From positions 1 through 64,000 of the forward strand of contig MU858227.1 of the NCBI GenBank assembly GCA_033297075.1: DNA of 64,000 nucleotides. The letters run 5' to 3'. This stretch comes from Rhypophila decipiens. Its lineage: Eukaryota; Ascomycota; Sordariomycetes; Sordariales; Naviculisporaceae. A program made the translations under genes and the position numbers. Shown in pieces: positions 1 to 12,675 of the stretch. The notes beneath the pieces are model-generated. The model made no database searches. It was given only the letters and a program-made list of their open reading frames with translations, and was not told the DNA's origin. Every line of letters starts with the position of its first letter. Positions within the stretch are counted from its first letter, which is position 1.

Positions 1-26
1 GGTTGGATTTTTCTATGTTAAATTGG

Positions 27-92
27 ATTAGTGCCTGTTTATGAAAGGACTAGTGCCTGACTATGATAGTATTAGTGCCTGTTTATTAACTC
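27..92. repeat. 22-bp tandem repeat, three copies
   Basis: Three head-to-tail 22-bp units (27-48, 49-70, 71-92) share the core TTAGTGCCTGTTTATGA with a few substitutions, mostly transitions. No coding frame uses them. They lie in the decayed repeat zone at the left edge of the window and could be an internal satellite or part of a terminal repeat of an old element. Confidence 0.8.
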
Positions 93-627
93 TCTTTAAT
101 TAAGCAAGAGTAGATGTTCTAAGTATGGAGAAGAAACTATTGTATGTAGAGTCTGTAACGATTGCCACGAACGCCTTGGCACCGTGTAAAATGCCGAGTA
201 TGGAGAAGTAGCACTGGAATTGACCGTCTCCGACTCCCGAACCTCTCCTTTTCTCTTCAGCATCAACTATCTTCTCCATCGCCGCCATACTAGTCGAGTC
301 CCGTTTTTCTCTCTAGTTAATAACTACTTGAAAGAAAGAGCTTCGCGTCTGGGGACGGCTCTTTCATGGATTCAGACATCAAGACGCAACATAACTTGGT
401 GTTATCCTGAAAATATCATCAAGAAACAGATGGCACCACTTGACCCACAGACTGCCGGTATGTCACCGAACCCGCGAGGAGAGGGACTTCGTTAACCGTC
501 TTCGGGGGAGTCACCAGATGTGGTTTACCAGCAAGAGCTGCAGCTCGAAGCCTCGAATCTCATTAACCACTGTTGGCATCGCCAATTGGAAGTTCTCGAG
601 ATTCTCTAAATAGGATTCGTTCATTTC

Positions 628-705
628 TCCTTGGAATTCTATTGTTCCGAATTCCTCTCCAGGTTGTCCTTGGAATTCTATTGCTCCGAATTGCTCTCCA
701 GGTTC
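628..705. repeat. 39-bp tandem repeat, two good copies
   Basis: Two 39-bp units (628-666 and 667-705), each starting TCCTTGGAATTCTATTG, differ at only a few bases. A third, strongly diverged copy seems to continue to about 745. On the minus strand the array would encode a repeated Asn-Ser-Lys/Glu-Arg-Asn-Ser-Glu motif interrupted by stops, so it may be a relic of a repetitive coding region. Confidence 0.7.
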
Positions 706-841
706 TCGTTGGAACTCTCCATCTTGGATCTCTTCTCCTTGGAATTCTTAGAGTAGTTACCGCAGGCTGCTGGGACACGGGCATCTGTGTCCTGTGGCCG
801 TGGTCGCGGTCGCCCTCGAAAGCGCGCCCGTGGCAGTATGG

Positions 842-865
842 ATGGCTGCATGGCTGCATGGCTGC
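842..865. repeat. 8-bp tandem repeat ATGGCTGC x3
   Basis: ATGGCTGC occurs three times in perfect tandem (842-849, 850-857, 858-865). It is a short microsatellite in non-coding, degenerate DNA. Confidence 0.85.
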
Positions 866-2336
866 ATGGGGCGGCTGTATAGTTGGCCTGTGGGTATGGT
901 ACACACTTGATGCTGGAAATGTTCTGCAACAACACTCAGCTTTTACCTCTTCCATTGCCGTTGAACACCCACTGGAGTGCAGGTGAACCAGTGTTGACTT
1001 GCCCATCCTCTCCAATTCTCAGGACGCAGGATTCGCCAATGTAACAGGGAGACTCGATCCTTTTCCATACTTACAGTCGTCCAAAGCTTGATTTCACAGC
1101 AGAGGAGGCTCCGTCCTCGCCAGATCCGTACGCATCGGCCGTCGTACATCAATGCCCTCCTCATCCAATCTCGAGGGCTGATGCTGCGCACCCCCTGTGA
1201 AAAGTGTACGGCGCAAATCCTTGCATCTCCACACATGGTTGGGCAAGGCCGTTTCCTGTCTGCGTTGCTCTCCCGGGCCATCACCACCCCTGGCACCGCA
1301 GATGATGGGCTTATTCGAGTCGGCCCGCAATCTATTAAAAACTACCCGCATCTTGCCTATAGAAAAGAGGGTGTAGCGCTGTCATTCCTGAAGGGGCAAA
1401 CTTAACAGACTTAGAGTGGACCCACGAGAGCCATTTCGGTGGTTGCTGTGGCAACTGTAAGAGGAATTCAAACTATTCGTGGACTACCTACTACTAGGCA
1501 GACTATCTATAACGATGGTGATGACGATGAAGCAGAAATGGCTATAAAAGTAGTGAGATAGTCTTGGCCTTTCTTAGGATTGAAAATATAATTTTGGAAA
1601 AAACGGAAAGAACGGAAAACGTCTTTATGATGCTTTGTCTAAATAAGGTTTTAAAAGATTGTTTAGATGAGAAATAGGTATTTAGAATATAAAAGGATAA
1701 TGTATATTAAGGTAATGAAGAGCTAAGTTAAGAGCTGAGTATAAAGTAAAAGGAATAATCTCCTCAGTAAGTATATAGAGATTTAGACCCGGCTACACCT
1801 ACTACTATAAAGGGCGGGCGTCAACTATCTCCTCGCCCATCGTCATTCCAGATCATAGTTCCCGGACTAGTTTAAGCAATAACCAAGCCCATCCAGACCC
1901 TATCTCCTACACAGCACCATCAACCTGGTCCTAAATAACGACGTGAGCATTGCTGACACTAGTAATGACAGCCTTCAAAGGCTCTCCGTCAAAAGACGGT
2001 AGCACTCGCTATCGATTCTCCAGGATCGCGCCATAACATGGAAATAATAGGGTCTCCAAGCCTTCTCTCGCCCCCCGTCGTCGGGCAAGACGATCGACCA
2101 TAACTCCAACGGAGACGTTATATGGCTCTTCCCTGCCAGTCGCCGCCTGAAGCTGCGAGTCCTTGACTGTTTGTGTGGTATGACAACCAACGGCGAAAGT
2201 ATCGGTTTCGTTGTGCTGTGAGCGTCGTACTTGACGACATGACCGACCTATACGCATAGCGAGCTTGCTACTTCTGGAGACGTCTCCTCCCCCGGGCCCT
2301 CAGACATTCAAGTTCCCGCGTCCGACGCTGACGGAA

Positions 2337-3060
2337 CTTGAGATTCTGTGTGCCAGCCAAGGACGAGCCGCTGGATGACACCGGCGAGAGCCTGATGCAG
2401 TTGATTGATAAAACCTTCGAGGCCAGCCCAGATGGCATGCACCGCTTCATGTAACATCCCGACAGCCTCGTCTTGAGACTTGGCGAGAGGAAGCGGGCCC
2501 GGACGGTGCGAGAAATTATCGCGAGATTCACGCGCCGTGTCGTTTTCTCGACGTTGGAACTGATACCGACGATGTTGTTTGTCTCTGACAGCTTTGATGG
2601 CTGCCCGCTGATTGGTATTGAGCCGACCGGCCAGACAAGCGCTGCGGTGCCTCCGCCGCCGGTATGGTCTTTGGCGGCAGCGCCAAACATCATCGTTGTT
2701 CCAGCCCTGGCCGCATACTATTGCTATCGGACTTCGGAGCTAAGCAACAAGCTCGGGGCTAAGTAAGGCGTTCGTAAGTCGTTACAAGACCAAGGGCAAA
2801 GCTCGCGACCTGTGGACGCACAAAGTCCAACCCTATGTCAATTCCTCGGTCGTGGAGGTGGAGACTCCAGCTCCTCCAGCTCTTCCGGATCCGTTACCGA
2901 TGACGAGCCCGACTCTCACTCCGAATCTGAATCCGAATCCGACTCCTACGGCCCCCAGAGCATCATTCCCTGGTCGGAGGATCCCCATCCTGTTGAGAGC
3001 GATGACAAGGAGATCCGGGATTCCAGGCTCCTCGGCCTCGGTAGCTCCGACACATGATAC
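2337..3060 (+). pseudogene. Broken coding relic of unknown family
   Basis: One plus-strand frame reads protein-like sequence from about 2337 to 2763 but is cut by an in-frame TAA at 2452-2454, in the context ATG-TAA-CAT where a CAA (Gln) codon would restore it. An upstream TGA (about 2327) and a TAA at 2764 also fall in this frame. After a GTAAGT at about 2773 a second frame continues (residues like VSRYKTKGKARDLW) into a Pro/Thr-rich and then a Ser/Glu/Asp-rich stretch up to about 3060. I do not recognise the family. CAA-to-TAA stops are the classic product of RIP. The call as a relic rests on frame continuity only. Confidence 0.4.
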
Positions 3061-3159
3061 AAACCAAGCACAAGGCTGAATAGCAAACCGGAGCAACGAA
3101 AATACCTCGGAAACATCTTGCTGCACCCTTCAATCCGTTCTGACAGAGTCAAAGCTGCA

Positions 3160-3336
3160 ATGGGGCGCTATAGACGGTCAGAGGATCACGATGCGGAGCT
3201 TCCGGCTGTCGGCAGGTTCGCCAAAGAATGAGCTAAGGAAGCCCAGAAAGTCCGCTGGAAGTTGTGAGATACCGTGATCCTCTGACCGTCCATAGCGCCC
3301 CATTGTTGGCGGACCTGCCGACAGCCGGAAGCTCCG
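3160..3336. repeat. Permuted inverted repeat (A-B ... A'-B')
   Basis: Block A (3160-3190) and block B (3193-3222) each reappear as the reverse complement, A' at 3273-3303 and B' at 3308-3336, with one mismatch each. Both mismatches are transitions. A plain hairpin would run A-B-B'-A'; here the blocks run A-B-A'-B', so each block was inverted separately, or the copy was rearranged. Block B carries the motif GGAGCTTCCGGCTGTCGGCA, which resembles the short module scattered through 3487-4220. Confidence 0.85.
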
Positions 3337-3357
3337 AGTTTTCTGGAGGATGGTCCA

Positions 3358-4203
3358 CTATTTGAAGTTGGTATCGACGTCGACCCAAGGTTTGGCGGAT
3401 GTGTGGGTTGGTTCGACCTTTGGATTGGGTCTTGGGTCGAGATGGAGCGTTTTGACGAGGCGTCTTCTTGTTCCCGTTGAATATATCGGAGGCTCCGCTG
3501 GCTGGCTCCGCTGGCTATTAGAACCTCTGGTTATAATATGTTGCTGGTCGAGCCATTTGGTCCATTGTCGGAGAGTCTGCGCGGCGGAGTTATGGAGTGA
3601 GGTTGCCAAGCTCGACTCCATCTCTAGCAGGAGCGCGTCCTTGAAGTCGTTCAAGGACGCGCTCTTGCCGGAGATGAATCCCTGTTCCGCAGCTCTGCCT
3701 CGTAGTCCCGCCTGTACTGCTCCATGGCGAGCTCAGCGTCGCCGATCATCTCGGAGGAGAGCTGGCGGCAAGGAAGACCGAAAGCTCCGGAGTGGCCGAT
3801 GTAATCTTGAAGCTATCGGGAGCTCCGCTGGTAGGCATTGCAGTCGGGCATGACAAACATGACGGGGTTTCTTCTTGTCATTGAATCCTTTGGAGCCTCC
3901 GCTAGCTATCGGAAGCTCCGGTTCTATATGCCGTTAATTCGAACCGTTTTGTGCATTGTCGAAGGTGATTTTAGTAACTGGAAGTCGGCGCGACGGATTC
4001 ATGGGCTCGGTCCTGCGCTTGACCACCGAGCCGCTCTGATGGAGCGCGTCCTTGAAGTCGACCCACTTCAGGAAATCCCGGTTGCGCAGCTCTGCGTCGT
4101 ACTCCCGCCTGTACTGCTCCATGGCGAGCTCAGCGTCGCCGATCATCTCGGAGGAGAGCTGGCGGCTAGGAAGACCGGAAGCGCCGGAGCGGGCCGAGGT
4201 CAT
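3358..4203 (-). pseudogene. Tandemly duplicated gag-like relic
   Basis: Two minus-strand copies of one coding fragment lie about 397 bp apart. Copy 2 (3934-4203) reads an open frame with residues such as LSSEMIGDAELAMEQYRREY, then DFKDAL. Copy 1 (about 3358-3800) encodes the same block and DFKDALLLEMESS, but its frame is broken. A Gln/Glu-rich helical segment followed by DFKxAL-type sequence recalls retrotransposon gag or a related capsid-like domain, but I cannot name the family. No reverse transcriptase, integrase or LTR pair is visible, so this is a fragment and not a working element. Confidence 0.4.
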
Positions 4204-4220
4204 CGGAGGCTCCGCTAGCT
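3487..4220. repeat. Dispersed GGAGGCTCCGCTAGCT-type module
   Basis: The module CGGAGGCTCCGCTGGCT or close variants occurs at 3487-3503 (with an adjacent partial copy to about 3518), 3815-3831, 3892-3921 and 4204-4220. The copies bracket both gag-like fragments, so the duplication unit is bounded by them. The module is partly self-complementary (GGAGC...GCTCC). It could be a recombination point or an internal repeat of the element. Confidence 0.65.
3707..4165. repeat. Direct repeat: identical 62-bp core 397 bp apart
   Basis: Positions 3707-3768 and 4104-4165 are identical over 62 bp and lie in longer, diverged homology (about 3630-3800 against 4030-4205). The identical core sits in the gag-like relic and shows a local tandem duplication followed by uneven decay. 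Confidence 0.85.
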
Positions 4221-5879
4221 AGGTTCGGATTTCGACGGGAACTGATGACCATGACCAGCACCGGGTTAAACTTTGGTTGGCAGGGCATACTTGCCACAAA
4301 ACATTCAAAGAAAAAATTACCTTCCTAGACACAACAAACTCCGCCAACAACCCAACAACACCGTCGCGGCAGTTACTCTTCCTACGATCGTCAGCTAATC
4401 ATATCTGATGGGATGCATTTATCTCACCCGTTCGACAGTAAGGAGTACTATCAGTTGCCTTACTGGCAGAAGCTTTGGCAGAACGCCAAAGACAAAGATA
4501 CCACAACATACACCAGTTCTCAGGAATCGGCAGTTTTAAAGGAAGATGGTATAGAGCCTTTCCAGTCTTACTAGTCAGCCCGGTGTACTCAGACCTCGAC
4601 CCTGGCCTGGCGCTCAACATCGTACATCTCCGGCTGCGACGATGGAAGCCTCAGCTTGGCAAGATCAGGTTCCTCATTCTCGCTTTGACTACCAGACTGA
4701 TAAGAGCTTACTGGAACCAAGTAGGAATGGCTAATCTCCCTTTTGAATAAAACGCTAAAGTGTTGGTAGTTTGTGCGTAAAAGGGTTTTGGTAATAAATA
4801 AGAGCGCTATGTATTGGGAAATTTGAAAGAGAAAATATATCAAGATATTTCTTGTCCGTTTGGTCAAGACACTTTGGATGTGTTATAAGGATATTTCAAA
4901 GAAGGCATGCTTGGACTAACTTAGGTACTAGGTGTAAGAGTACTTAGGCACTTGAAGAATCTCTTCCTTTTCCTAGCAAGATAGTGTTTAGTCCTTATTC
5001 CTAGCTAGGCGAGCCTGTGGTCTAAGCCGGAGATAAATTTATTGCCGGGAGGTAGGTATACTTTGTTGAAGGATGAATCAAGATTTGTTACCGTGAGTTA
5101 GTTCCTCAATGGATGGTATTTGCTGAGATTCTACCATGGTCCTTACCATCCCATTTCAGCATCTCGCTTCTCTGCTTCCGTAAGGGTTCTGGGAGTCCCG
5201 GGACGGCTCCTCGGATGTATTCATTGACTTGTCATAGTATACGATGCATGGTGTTTGTTGATCATGATTTCTCAGCAGTTGTGGGCTTTTCCTGGTCGGG
5301 TTCATAAACATGGCTCCATGTGACGGTTTGGGAGAGTGAGCTGACCGGTGCATGTACGGGAGATATTCTATCGCCGGGATGCTCTCCCGGTCCCTCGGTG
5401 TTAAGACTTTCCGGCTCTGGCTTATGTTGTGGTGAGGGGAACAAATCCGCACGGAACGGGGCTTGTTCTGGATGAAACGGAACCATACTTGCTGAGCCGG
5501 TAGTTGTCCCTTGGCTCTTTGTGTTCAAACTTATTAGATGGTTACACACATTGAATGGCGGAGAGGACGTGTTGTTTGGGAATTCAAATATGTTTATCTT
5601 CCCCTCAAGCAGTTATCAATTACAGGTTAGCCCGTCCTAGAACTCACCTTTGAATTCATTGACGGATGTAAATAACCAGTGGTCTTGAGACTCGTATATC
5701 TCATATCTTAATTTCCCCCATATTCAAGTCATCGAGTGTTTCAAGTTCGTATATTTTCACTCATCCCCTATCTCAACTCATCCGGTATCTGGGTATCCGT
5801 CCAAACATCAATTAAGAACGCCACTCAGTCCAGCCATCCAGGCCATTCCGTCCAACAAGATCAAACAAGCATCATCAAA
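4221..5879. other. Intergenic, AT-rich patch then VAO upstream region
   Basis: No supportable gene. Positions about 4740-5060 are AT-rich with short near-repeats (AGGTACTAGGTGTAAGAG, AGTACTTAGGCAC), like a decayed terminal repeat. Minus-strand frames at 4399-4867 look weakly protein-like but are interrupted. From about 5700 to 5879 the sequence becomes C/T-rich with CAACATCAA-type leader sequence, consistent with the promoter and 5' leader of the flavoenzyme gene that starts at 5880. Confidence 0.5.
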
Positions 5880-7895
<2,016 letters not shown>

Positions 7896-8047
7896 CTAGG
7901 GATCATTTGTCAAGTCAAGAATTGAAGTGTATTTCGACAATAATATTTGTATGTAGCCAAAGCAGGAAACAAAATCCAACAACAGCCTACTCCATCCCCC
8001 CTTATCGTCATTATTATGTATTAAGTAGTATATATAACCAAAGTAAC

Positions 8048-8066
8048 GTGTGTGTGTGTGTGTGTG
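8048..8066. repeat. (GT)n microsatellite
   Basis: About nine and a half GT units lie between the convergent ends of the flavoenzyme gene and the 8131-11949 gene. It probably falls in 3' untranslated sequence. Confidence 0.9.
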
Positions 8067-8130
8067 GTATCAGTCCCAGTCTTGTCCTCATCTCATCGTC
8101 TATCGACATCCAAACACCGATCAATCAATC

Positions 8131-11100
8131 TCACAACCAAAGCAACCACCTCACAAGTCCAACAATACCTCTCCCCAAGCCCATCACAACCCTCGCAATC
8201 ATAACCACAAACCAAACATACCACATGAACCCGACAAGCGCCCACTCAACAGCCAACCACCCGGCCCGTCGGACCCATCGAAACCGCCTCCTACGACGTC
8301 TCAACATCTTTTCGATAAAATCCTGCACGCGCTTCACCTTGAGCCTTTGCCCCGTCACCAGATCTGTATACGCCTCGTCTGCTTCTTCGGCCGCCTGGCG
8401 TGTCAAATCCGTCAGTTCGCCCGCCAGCTTCCCCCTAAGCTGCTCAACGCGTTGCTCCAGCTGGGGTGCTGTTTCCGACGCAAACTTCTCAGACGACATC
8501 TGCCACTCCTGAGCTGACGACTGGATCGACTGTCCCAGTACCCTGGCCGCGACCGGATACAAGTCTGTGACGGTGATGGGTCTAGAAAGTAAATGGGATT
8601 TCATGGCTGGGTCGGTACACAAGTTCGTTAGTTCAGCCCATGTCAATGACGAAGACGAAGGCGGCTGGGTGACGACAGTTGTGACAGTAGCAATAACAGG
8701 AGCGTCAAGCTGCTCCTTGGCACGCCGGTCCAATTCCCGTGCCCGAATGCCAGTGCTGAGGAGCGCCGCACGTAAACGGGCTGCTTCTCGCCGTGACACA
8801 ACACCAGGAATGGGTCGCGGGTTTCCGTTGCGGTCAGTGATGGACCACTGTGAGGCGGTAGGAAATTGCTGAGACCCTTGTTGGGGCGGAAACTGCAGCA
8901 CAGCATTGAGACGGGCATCGGCCGCTCGTACACCATCAATGGCAGCACTCTTGCGTGAGCCCGATTCTGATGGAGTTTCCGAGCCGCGGACGGCCTCTGG
9001 AGGCGGCGAGGGCGTGGGCGATGCAGCCTGAACATCAAGTTTGGGTGGTTTGAGCATGTCGAACCGAGACGAGCGGCGGCTCAGGGGTCGCGAGCTAGGG
9101 CTAGCCGAGGGGACATACAAACCACTCCGGTCCTTGGAGGTGGACTTGCCAGGGACATGTTCAAACTGAGGCATCACCTCAAGGAAGGTCTTGCCGCTGC
9201 GGTTAGCCGCATCCTGAGCCCGACGACTGTCAGGAAGAGGCAGACTGCCCCTCGTTCTGCCCCGGACCTGTTCCATATCCGACTCGTCCGACGAGGTGCT
9301 AGACGTGTCATCGTCGCGTTCTTTCCTCCAGATGATATCGCTGACTTTGGAAACACCACTCCGCAAGACACTATCAATGCGTGGGCCCCTGAACAAGCCC
9401 CTGAGACCACTCGAGCCATCCTCGTGACGCAACCTATGACTTCCAGTGCTCTTATTGGAATGATGGCTCGCATCTGTCCCCCGAGAAATAACCTTCCGAA
9501 GGGGACTTCTCGATGCCCTCCTCTCGGGAGATGCCAAACCACTCTTATCAGTCATGGGCGAGTCCATGAGCTTCTCCCACGGAACAGCAGGAATCTCAGT
9601 GTTATCTTCCGCCTCACTAAGGGCCGGTTCGACCAAGCGGTTCCTGCTACGGTCCCGAAAGTGACTCCTGACTCTCGACAGCGGATTCCTGCTGGGCGAG
9701 CTGGGGCGGCTCGGGGGCGGCGATAAGTCAAAGCCGATAGCAGGGACCAGAGCGCTGTCCCGGACGGCCCTGAGGTCTGGAGAGTTGGGCTGCGATGTAT
9801 CATAATCGATCGAGAACCTCCGTCCCCTGGCGCTCGAAGGAACCTCGAGACTCGTACGGCTAACAGTTTGTGCCTGGGGAGGTGTGGGTCTAGATTTCAA
9901 CTTGAAGTATCCCTTTTCTGTGTCGCTAAACTCTACTGAGCGCGAGTCCATCCTGCGGTGGCGGGCCACGACACTTGCATCTCGCGACTTGTCCTGCTTC
10001 TCTCGCTCTGGCGTCGCCGATTCGGCACTGAGCTTCATACGTAGCGTCTCGTGGTCGAAGGGCGGAGGCTGTGAGTCGGCATTCCGTTGTTCCCGCGCGA
10101 GGATGGCCTCCATCTGTTTAGCTAGAATGTCCTTACCACTGCTAGTAATGGTGCCTGCCCTCCCCCTTCGTCGTCGATCGCTGTCCGTGTCAGACGACTC
10201 TGATAGGGAGCCCCTGTGGATGCGTAAAAAGTCACGACCATTAATGGAACTGTTCTGACGATGATGGGAACCTCTGAGGTTACGGAGTTTCTGGTGAGCT
10301 CGATCTCTGGCAGAGGTGAACAGATGTTCATGCTCGCGGTTATGAGCGTGGCCGTCTGGAACGACCTGTACAGTTGGTGGGCCTGCTGCTGGTGACTCGT
10401 TGAGAGTCGTTGGCGTGGTGGTTGTGGGCCCCGAGGTTATCATGGGGCCCCCGTCTTCGCGGGAGAGCGGCCTAGGTGGCGCTGGCGCCTGCGGGAAGAC
10501 CCGTCTCCAGTGGCGGTCTTCGACGAGTCTCTTATTGTCGTTCTGTTCCAGCCAGTACACATCTGCAAGCACGTCCGCAGGCTCTATCACCCAGTCCACT
10601 CTCGGCCGCTTGGGCTTCCCTGTCGTTGACCCTTGTCTCGAGCCACCCGAGGGAGAGGCCATGCCTCCAGCAGCCTCGGCGGCGCCATACGGAGGCAGGT
10701 TCCTGTTTCCAGGCACTCGAAACTGGCCTGTCGCTACCCATTTGGCCACTTCGTCCACCCAGTCGGACACCTTGGTCACGTCTCTAAAGCCTTGCGCTTC
10801 TCCATCGATCGCCCTCCGCTCACGGGCTCGGACCTTTCTGTTTCTTATGTATTGGAGCGGGTTGTATGGACGGCCAATCTTGACCTCTGAATCATTGCTG
10901 TGGGACTTGAAAAGCTGTACCGACGCATTCGGGCTCTCGGGAGGGCTGGCGGTCGAGGATCGGGCCGAACGACTGGGCGGTATTAATGGCGGTAGGAGGT
11001 CCAGCACGCGTCTGTACTGTGCCATGAGCTCAATGTACTCCTTTGCCTTTTGCGCCCGTGCCAGCGTCGACTGCGAAAAGTGATATCTGTAGCTGCCTTC

Positions 11101-11949
11101 GGGCTCGAGTCCTGAATGTAGTGACGGAATCCGGCCTGAGGCGAGTCTCGGCGTGCGATCGGGCTTGGGCGAGATGGTGCGAGAGACTCGTCGCTGCTGC
11201 TGGAGGTGCTGCCTAAGACTGCCCCCAGTTGTACTGTCTGGTAATGGCGTTAGTCTCGGAGGAGTCGGCGTACTGCTGGTAATCCGTCTCGATGCCAGCC
11301 TCCTCGACTCGCTAAGATTGAGGGCCATGTTCACGATCTGTGCGGATTCCATGTCCAGTGTTCCCATGCTTGTGCGAGGTGACGATCCGACCACCGTGTC
11401 CCCAGCCAGCGAGTCGCGCTTGGGAGCGTAAATGGTTGTCGAATCTCTGCTATGATTTATGTGTGGTTTTTTTTCTGTCTTTCCTAAAGGAGGAACATCG
11501 CTTGGTAAACCCAGACCTAGCCCCAAACCCACGGCCTCTCCTCCACCCGATTCATGTTTCGTGGTCTGCCCATGTTGCGGGACCTTGAGCCGACTGGGTA
11601 TTTCTGCCGAGTTGCGACTCCTCCTCGAAGACGAAGCAGACCTGTCTTGGCTTGGTGGGTTGAGGAAGCCATCCGAAAGAAGGAACGCGCCGCTAGCCCT
11701 CTGCTTGTGAGTACGTACTCCCCTTCGTCGTCGATCGTCATCTTTGGCTCGCCTCGAGTGTCGCTGGCCCTGTGCTACCGTGTCGGCCGAAGAGGTTGTC
11801 GTCAACGAAATATCGGGGAGGCTGTCCTCATTGTCGCCGCTCGCCATTTCGTGGCTCGAGCGCGGTGTCGGTTCGGGGCTCGGAGTCAACGATGGCTGGA
11901 TCGCCATGGGAGGGTGAAGGAGTTCTGGGCTGCCATCTTGTTTCGACAT
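8131..11949 (-). CDS. Large disordered protein with C-terminal membrane segment
   Basis: A single uninterrupted frame of 1272 residues, of a family I cannot name. The N-terminal 250 or so residues are Ser/Pro/Arg-rich and look disordered. Residues about 290-520 look conserved and folded: a helix around ARAQKAKEYIELMAQYRRVL, then PYNPLQYIRNRKVRARER, then a Trp-rich stretch (VDWVIEPADVLADVYWLEQ). A long basic, Ser-rich middle follows. Near the C terminus a coiled coil (about 1160-1215) leads into RRRRRRFRWVRR and a hydrophobic segment (GWLAVEWALVGFMWYVWFVV), so the protein is probably anchored in a membrane by its tail with most of it in the cytoplasm. Multiple SP and RxxS sites suggest phosphorylation. 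The 3' end converges on the flavoenzyme gene. Introns inside such a low-complexity frame cannot be excluded. A role at ER, nuclear envelope or plasma membrane is guesswork. Confidence 0.8.
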   Translation of the reverse strand: MSKQDGSPELLHPPMAIQPSLTPSPEPTPRSSHEMASGDNEDSLPDISLTTTSSADTVAQGQRHSRRAKDDDRRRRGVRTHKQRASGAFLLSDGFLNPPSQDRSASSSRRSRNSAEIPSRLKVPQHGQTTKHESGGGEAVGLGLGLGLPSDVPPLGKTEKKPHINHSRDSTTIYAPKRDSLAGDTVVGSSPRTSMGTLDMESAQIVNMALNLSESRRLASRRITSSTPTPPRLTPLPDSTTGGSLRQHLQQQRRVSRTISPKPDRTPRLASGRIPSLHSGLEPEGSYRYHFSQSTLARAQKAKEYIELMAQYRRVLDLLPPLIPPSRSARSSTASPPESPNASVQLFKSHSNDSEVKIGRPYNPLQYIRNRKVRARERRAIDGEAQGFRDVTKVSDWVDEVAKWVATGQFRVPGNRNLPPYGAAEAAGGMASPSGGSRQGSTTGKPKRPRVDWVIEPADVLADVYWLEQNDNKRLVEDRHWRRVFPQAPAPPRPLSREDGGPMITSGPTTTTPTTLNESPAAGPPTVQVVPDGHAHNREHEHLFTSARDRAHQKLRNLRGSHHRQNSSINGRDFLRIHRGSLSESSDTDSDRRRRGRAGTITSSGKDILAKQMEAILAREQRNADSQPPPFDHETLRMKLSAESATPEREKQDKSRDASVVARHRRMDSRSVEFSDTEKGYFKLKSRPTPPQAQTVSRTSLEVPSSARGRRFSIDYDTSQPNSPDLRAVRDSALVPAIGFDLSPPPSRPSSPSRNPLSRVRSHFRDRSRNRLVEPALSEAEDNTEIPAVPWEKLMDSPMTDKSGLASPERRASRSPLRKVISRGTDASHHSNKSTGSHRLRHEDGSSGLRGLFRGPRIDSVLRSGVSKVSDIIWRKERDDDTSSTSSDESDMEQVRGRTRGSLPLPDSRRAQDAANRSGKTFLEVMPQFEHVPGKSTSKDRSGLYVPSASPSSRPLSRRSSRFDMLKPPKLDVQAASPTPSPPPEAVRGSETPSESGSRKSAAIDGVRAADARLNAVLQFPPQQGSQQFPTASQWSITDRNGNPRPIPGVVSRREAARLRAALLSTGIRARELDRRAKEQLDAPVIATVTTVVTQPPSSSSLTWAELTNLCTDPAMKSHLLSRPITVTDLYPVAARVLGQSIQSSAQEWQMSSEKFASETAPQLEQRVEQLRGKLAGELTDLTRQAAEEADEAYTDLVTGQRLKVKRVQDFIEKMLRRRRRRFRWVRRAGWLAVEWALVGFMWYVWFVVMIARVVMGLGRGIVGLVRWLLWL

Positions 11950-12675
11950 TGCTGTGCCGCAGCTTCACATGCCACGACGGACTGGGGTCGGCTAGATGCA
12001 GGTCAAGGCAGCTTGAAATTATTTTGGAACCGGAGTCGCAAGGGTTGGGATTAACCGTACGGGCATATTGATGTCCAAGAATATAAACGGTGAGTAATTA
12101 TTCTCGATCTGTACGGTAGCTGGAAACTGTTTCGTCCAATGTTGCTGCAAGTGCAGCTGTGAAGTGCTACTGGAGTTTTGCTGCCAGCTGTACTCTGCCA
12201 TGTGAAGAGCTGAGGGCAGTGAGGATGTTGGATTTGGAAGATGATTTCTTATTCGTTGGGAATTTTCAGGCCAATTGGATGCACTGGTCGGGCCTGACGA
12301 GGAGAAAGAGATGCACGCGTCCTTCGTCGCCGGGACGGCACTGCTGTGCTTCAGCGGCCCCTCAGCTGGCCCGGGGAACTGTGGGTCTTGACTGTGGGGC
12401 TACTGCAGTCCCACTGTTAGCCGCTATGGGGGCTTTGTTTCGGTGAACTACAGGGTTCAATGTCTTGATATCAACTCAACATTCAGATGAAACACGCTTG
12501 CTTTGAGTTTCAGGAGGTTCCTGTTCCCTTATAAAGAATAAGTGATTTTTGAGGGCATGAAAACAGTTATTTCCACGCTCATCCGATTTACAGGTATGCA
12601 GTCCGAGCCTGGACGGAATAAGCGAGTGCATCCATCACGGCCCGGCCGTACATATAGAGTATATCCGTCTCAACT
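11950..12675. other. Intergenic region
   Basis: This stretch should hold the promoter of the minus-strand gene ending at 8131 and the 3' flank of the GST-like relic. I see no reading frame with family features and no repeat of note. Confidence 0.5.

Larger units (their letters stand above)
1..2270. other. Gene-free degenerate region with AT-rich patch
   Basis: I see no reading frame here with family-like composition. The short open frames overlap in both strands and contain no recognisable motif. Positions about 1540-1790 are strikingly AT-rich (runs such as TATAAAAGTAG and AATATAATTTTGG), whereas the flanks are of ordinary composition. A sharp AT-rich patch is what RIP-type C-to-T mutation of repeated DNA leaves in ascomycetes. 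That origin is inference; the composition is visible directly. Confidence 0.5.

Noticed and set aside
1..100. Telomeric end
   Set aside because: The 22-bp repeat is not TTAGGG-like and no telomere repeat occurs in the window.
563..1015. 150-codon minus-strand frame in the left repeat zone
   Set aside because: It runs across tandem repeats, has an Arg-rich random composition and no recognisable domain.
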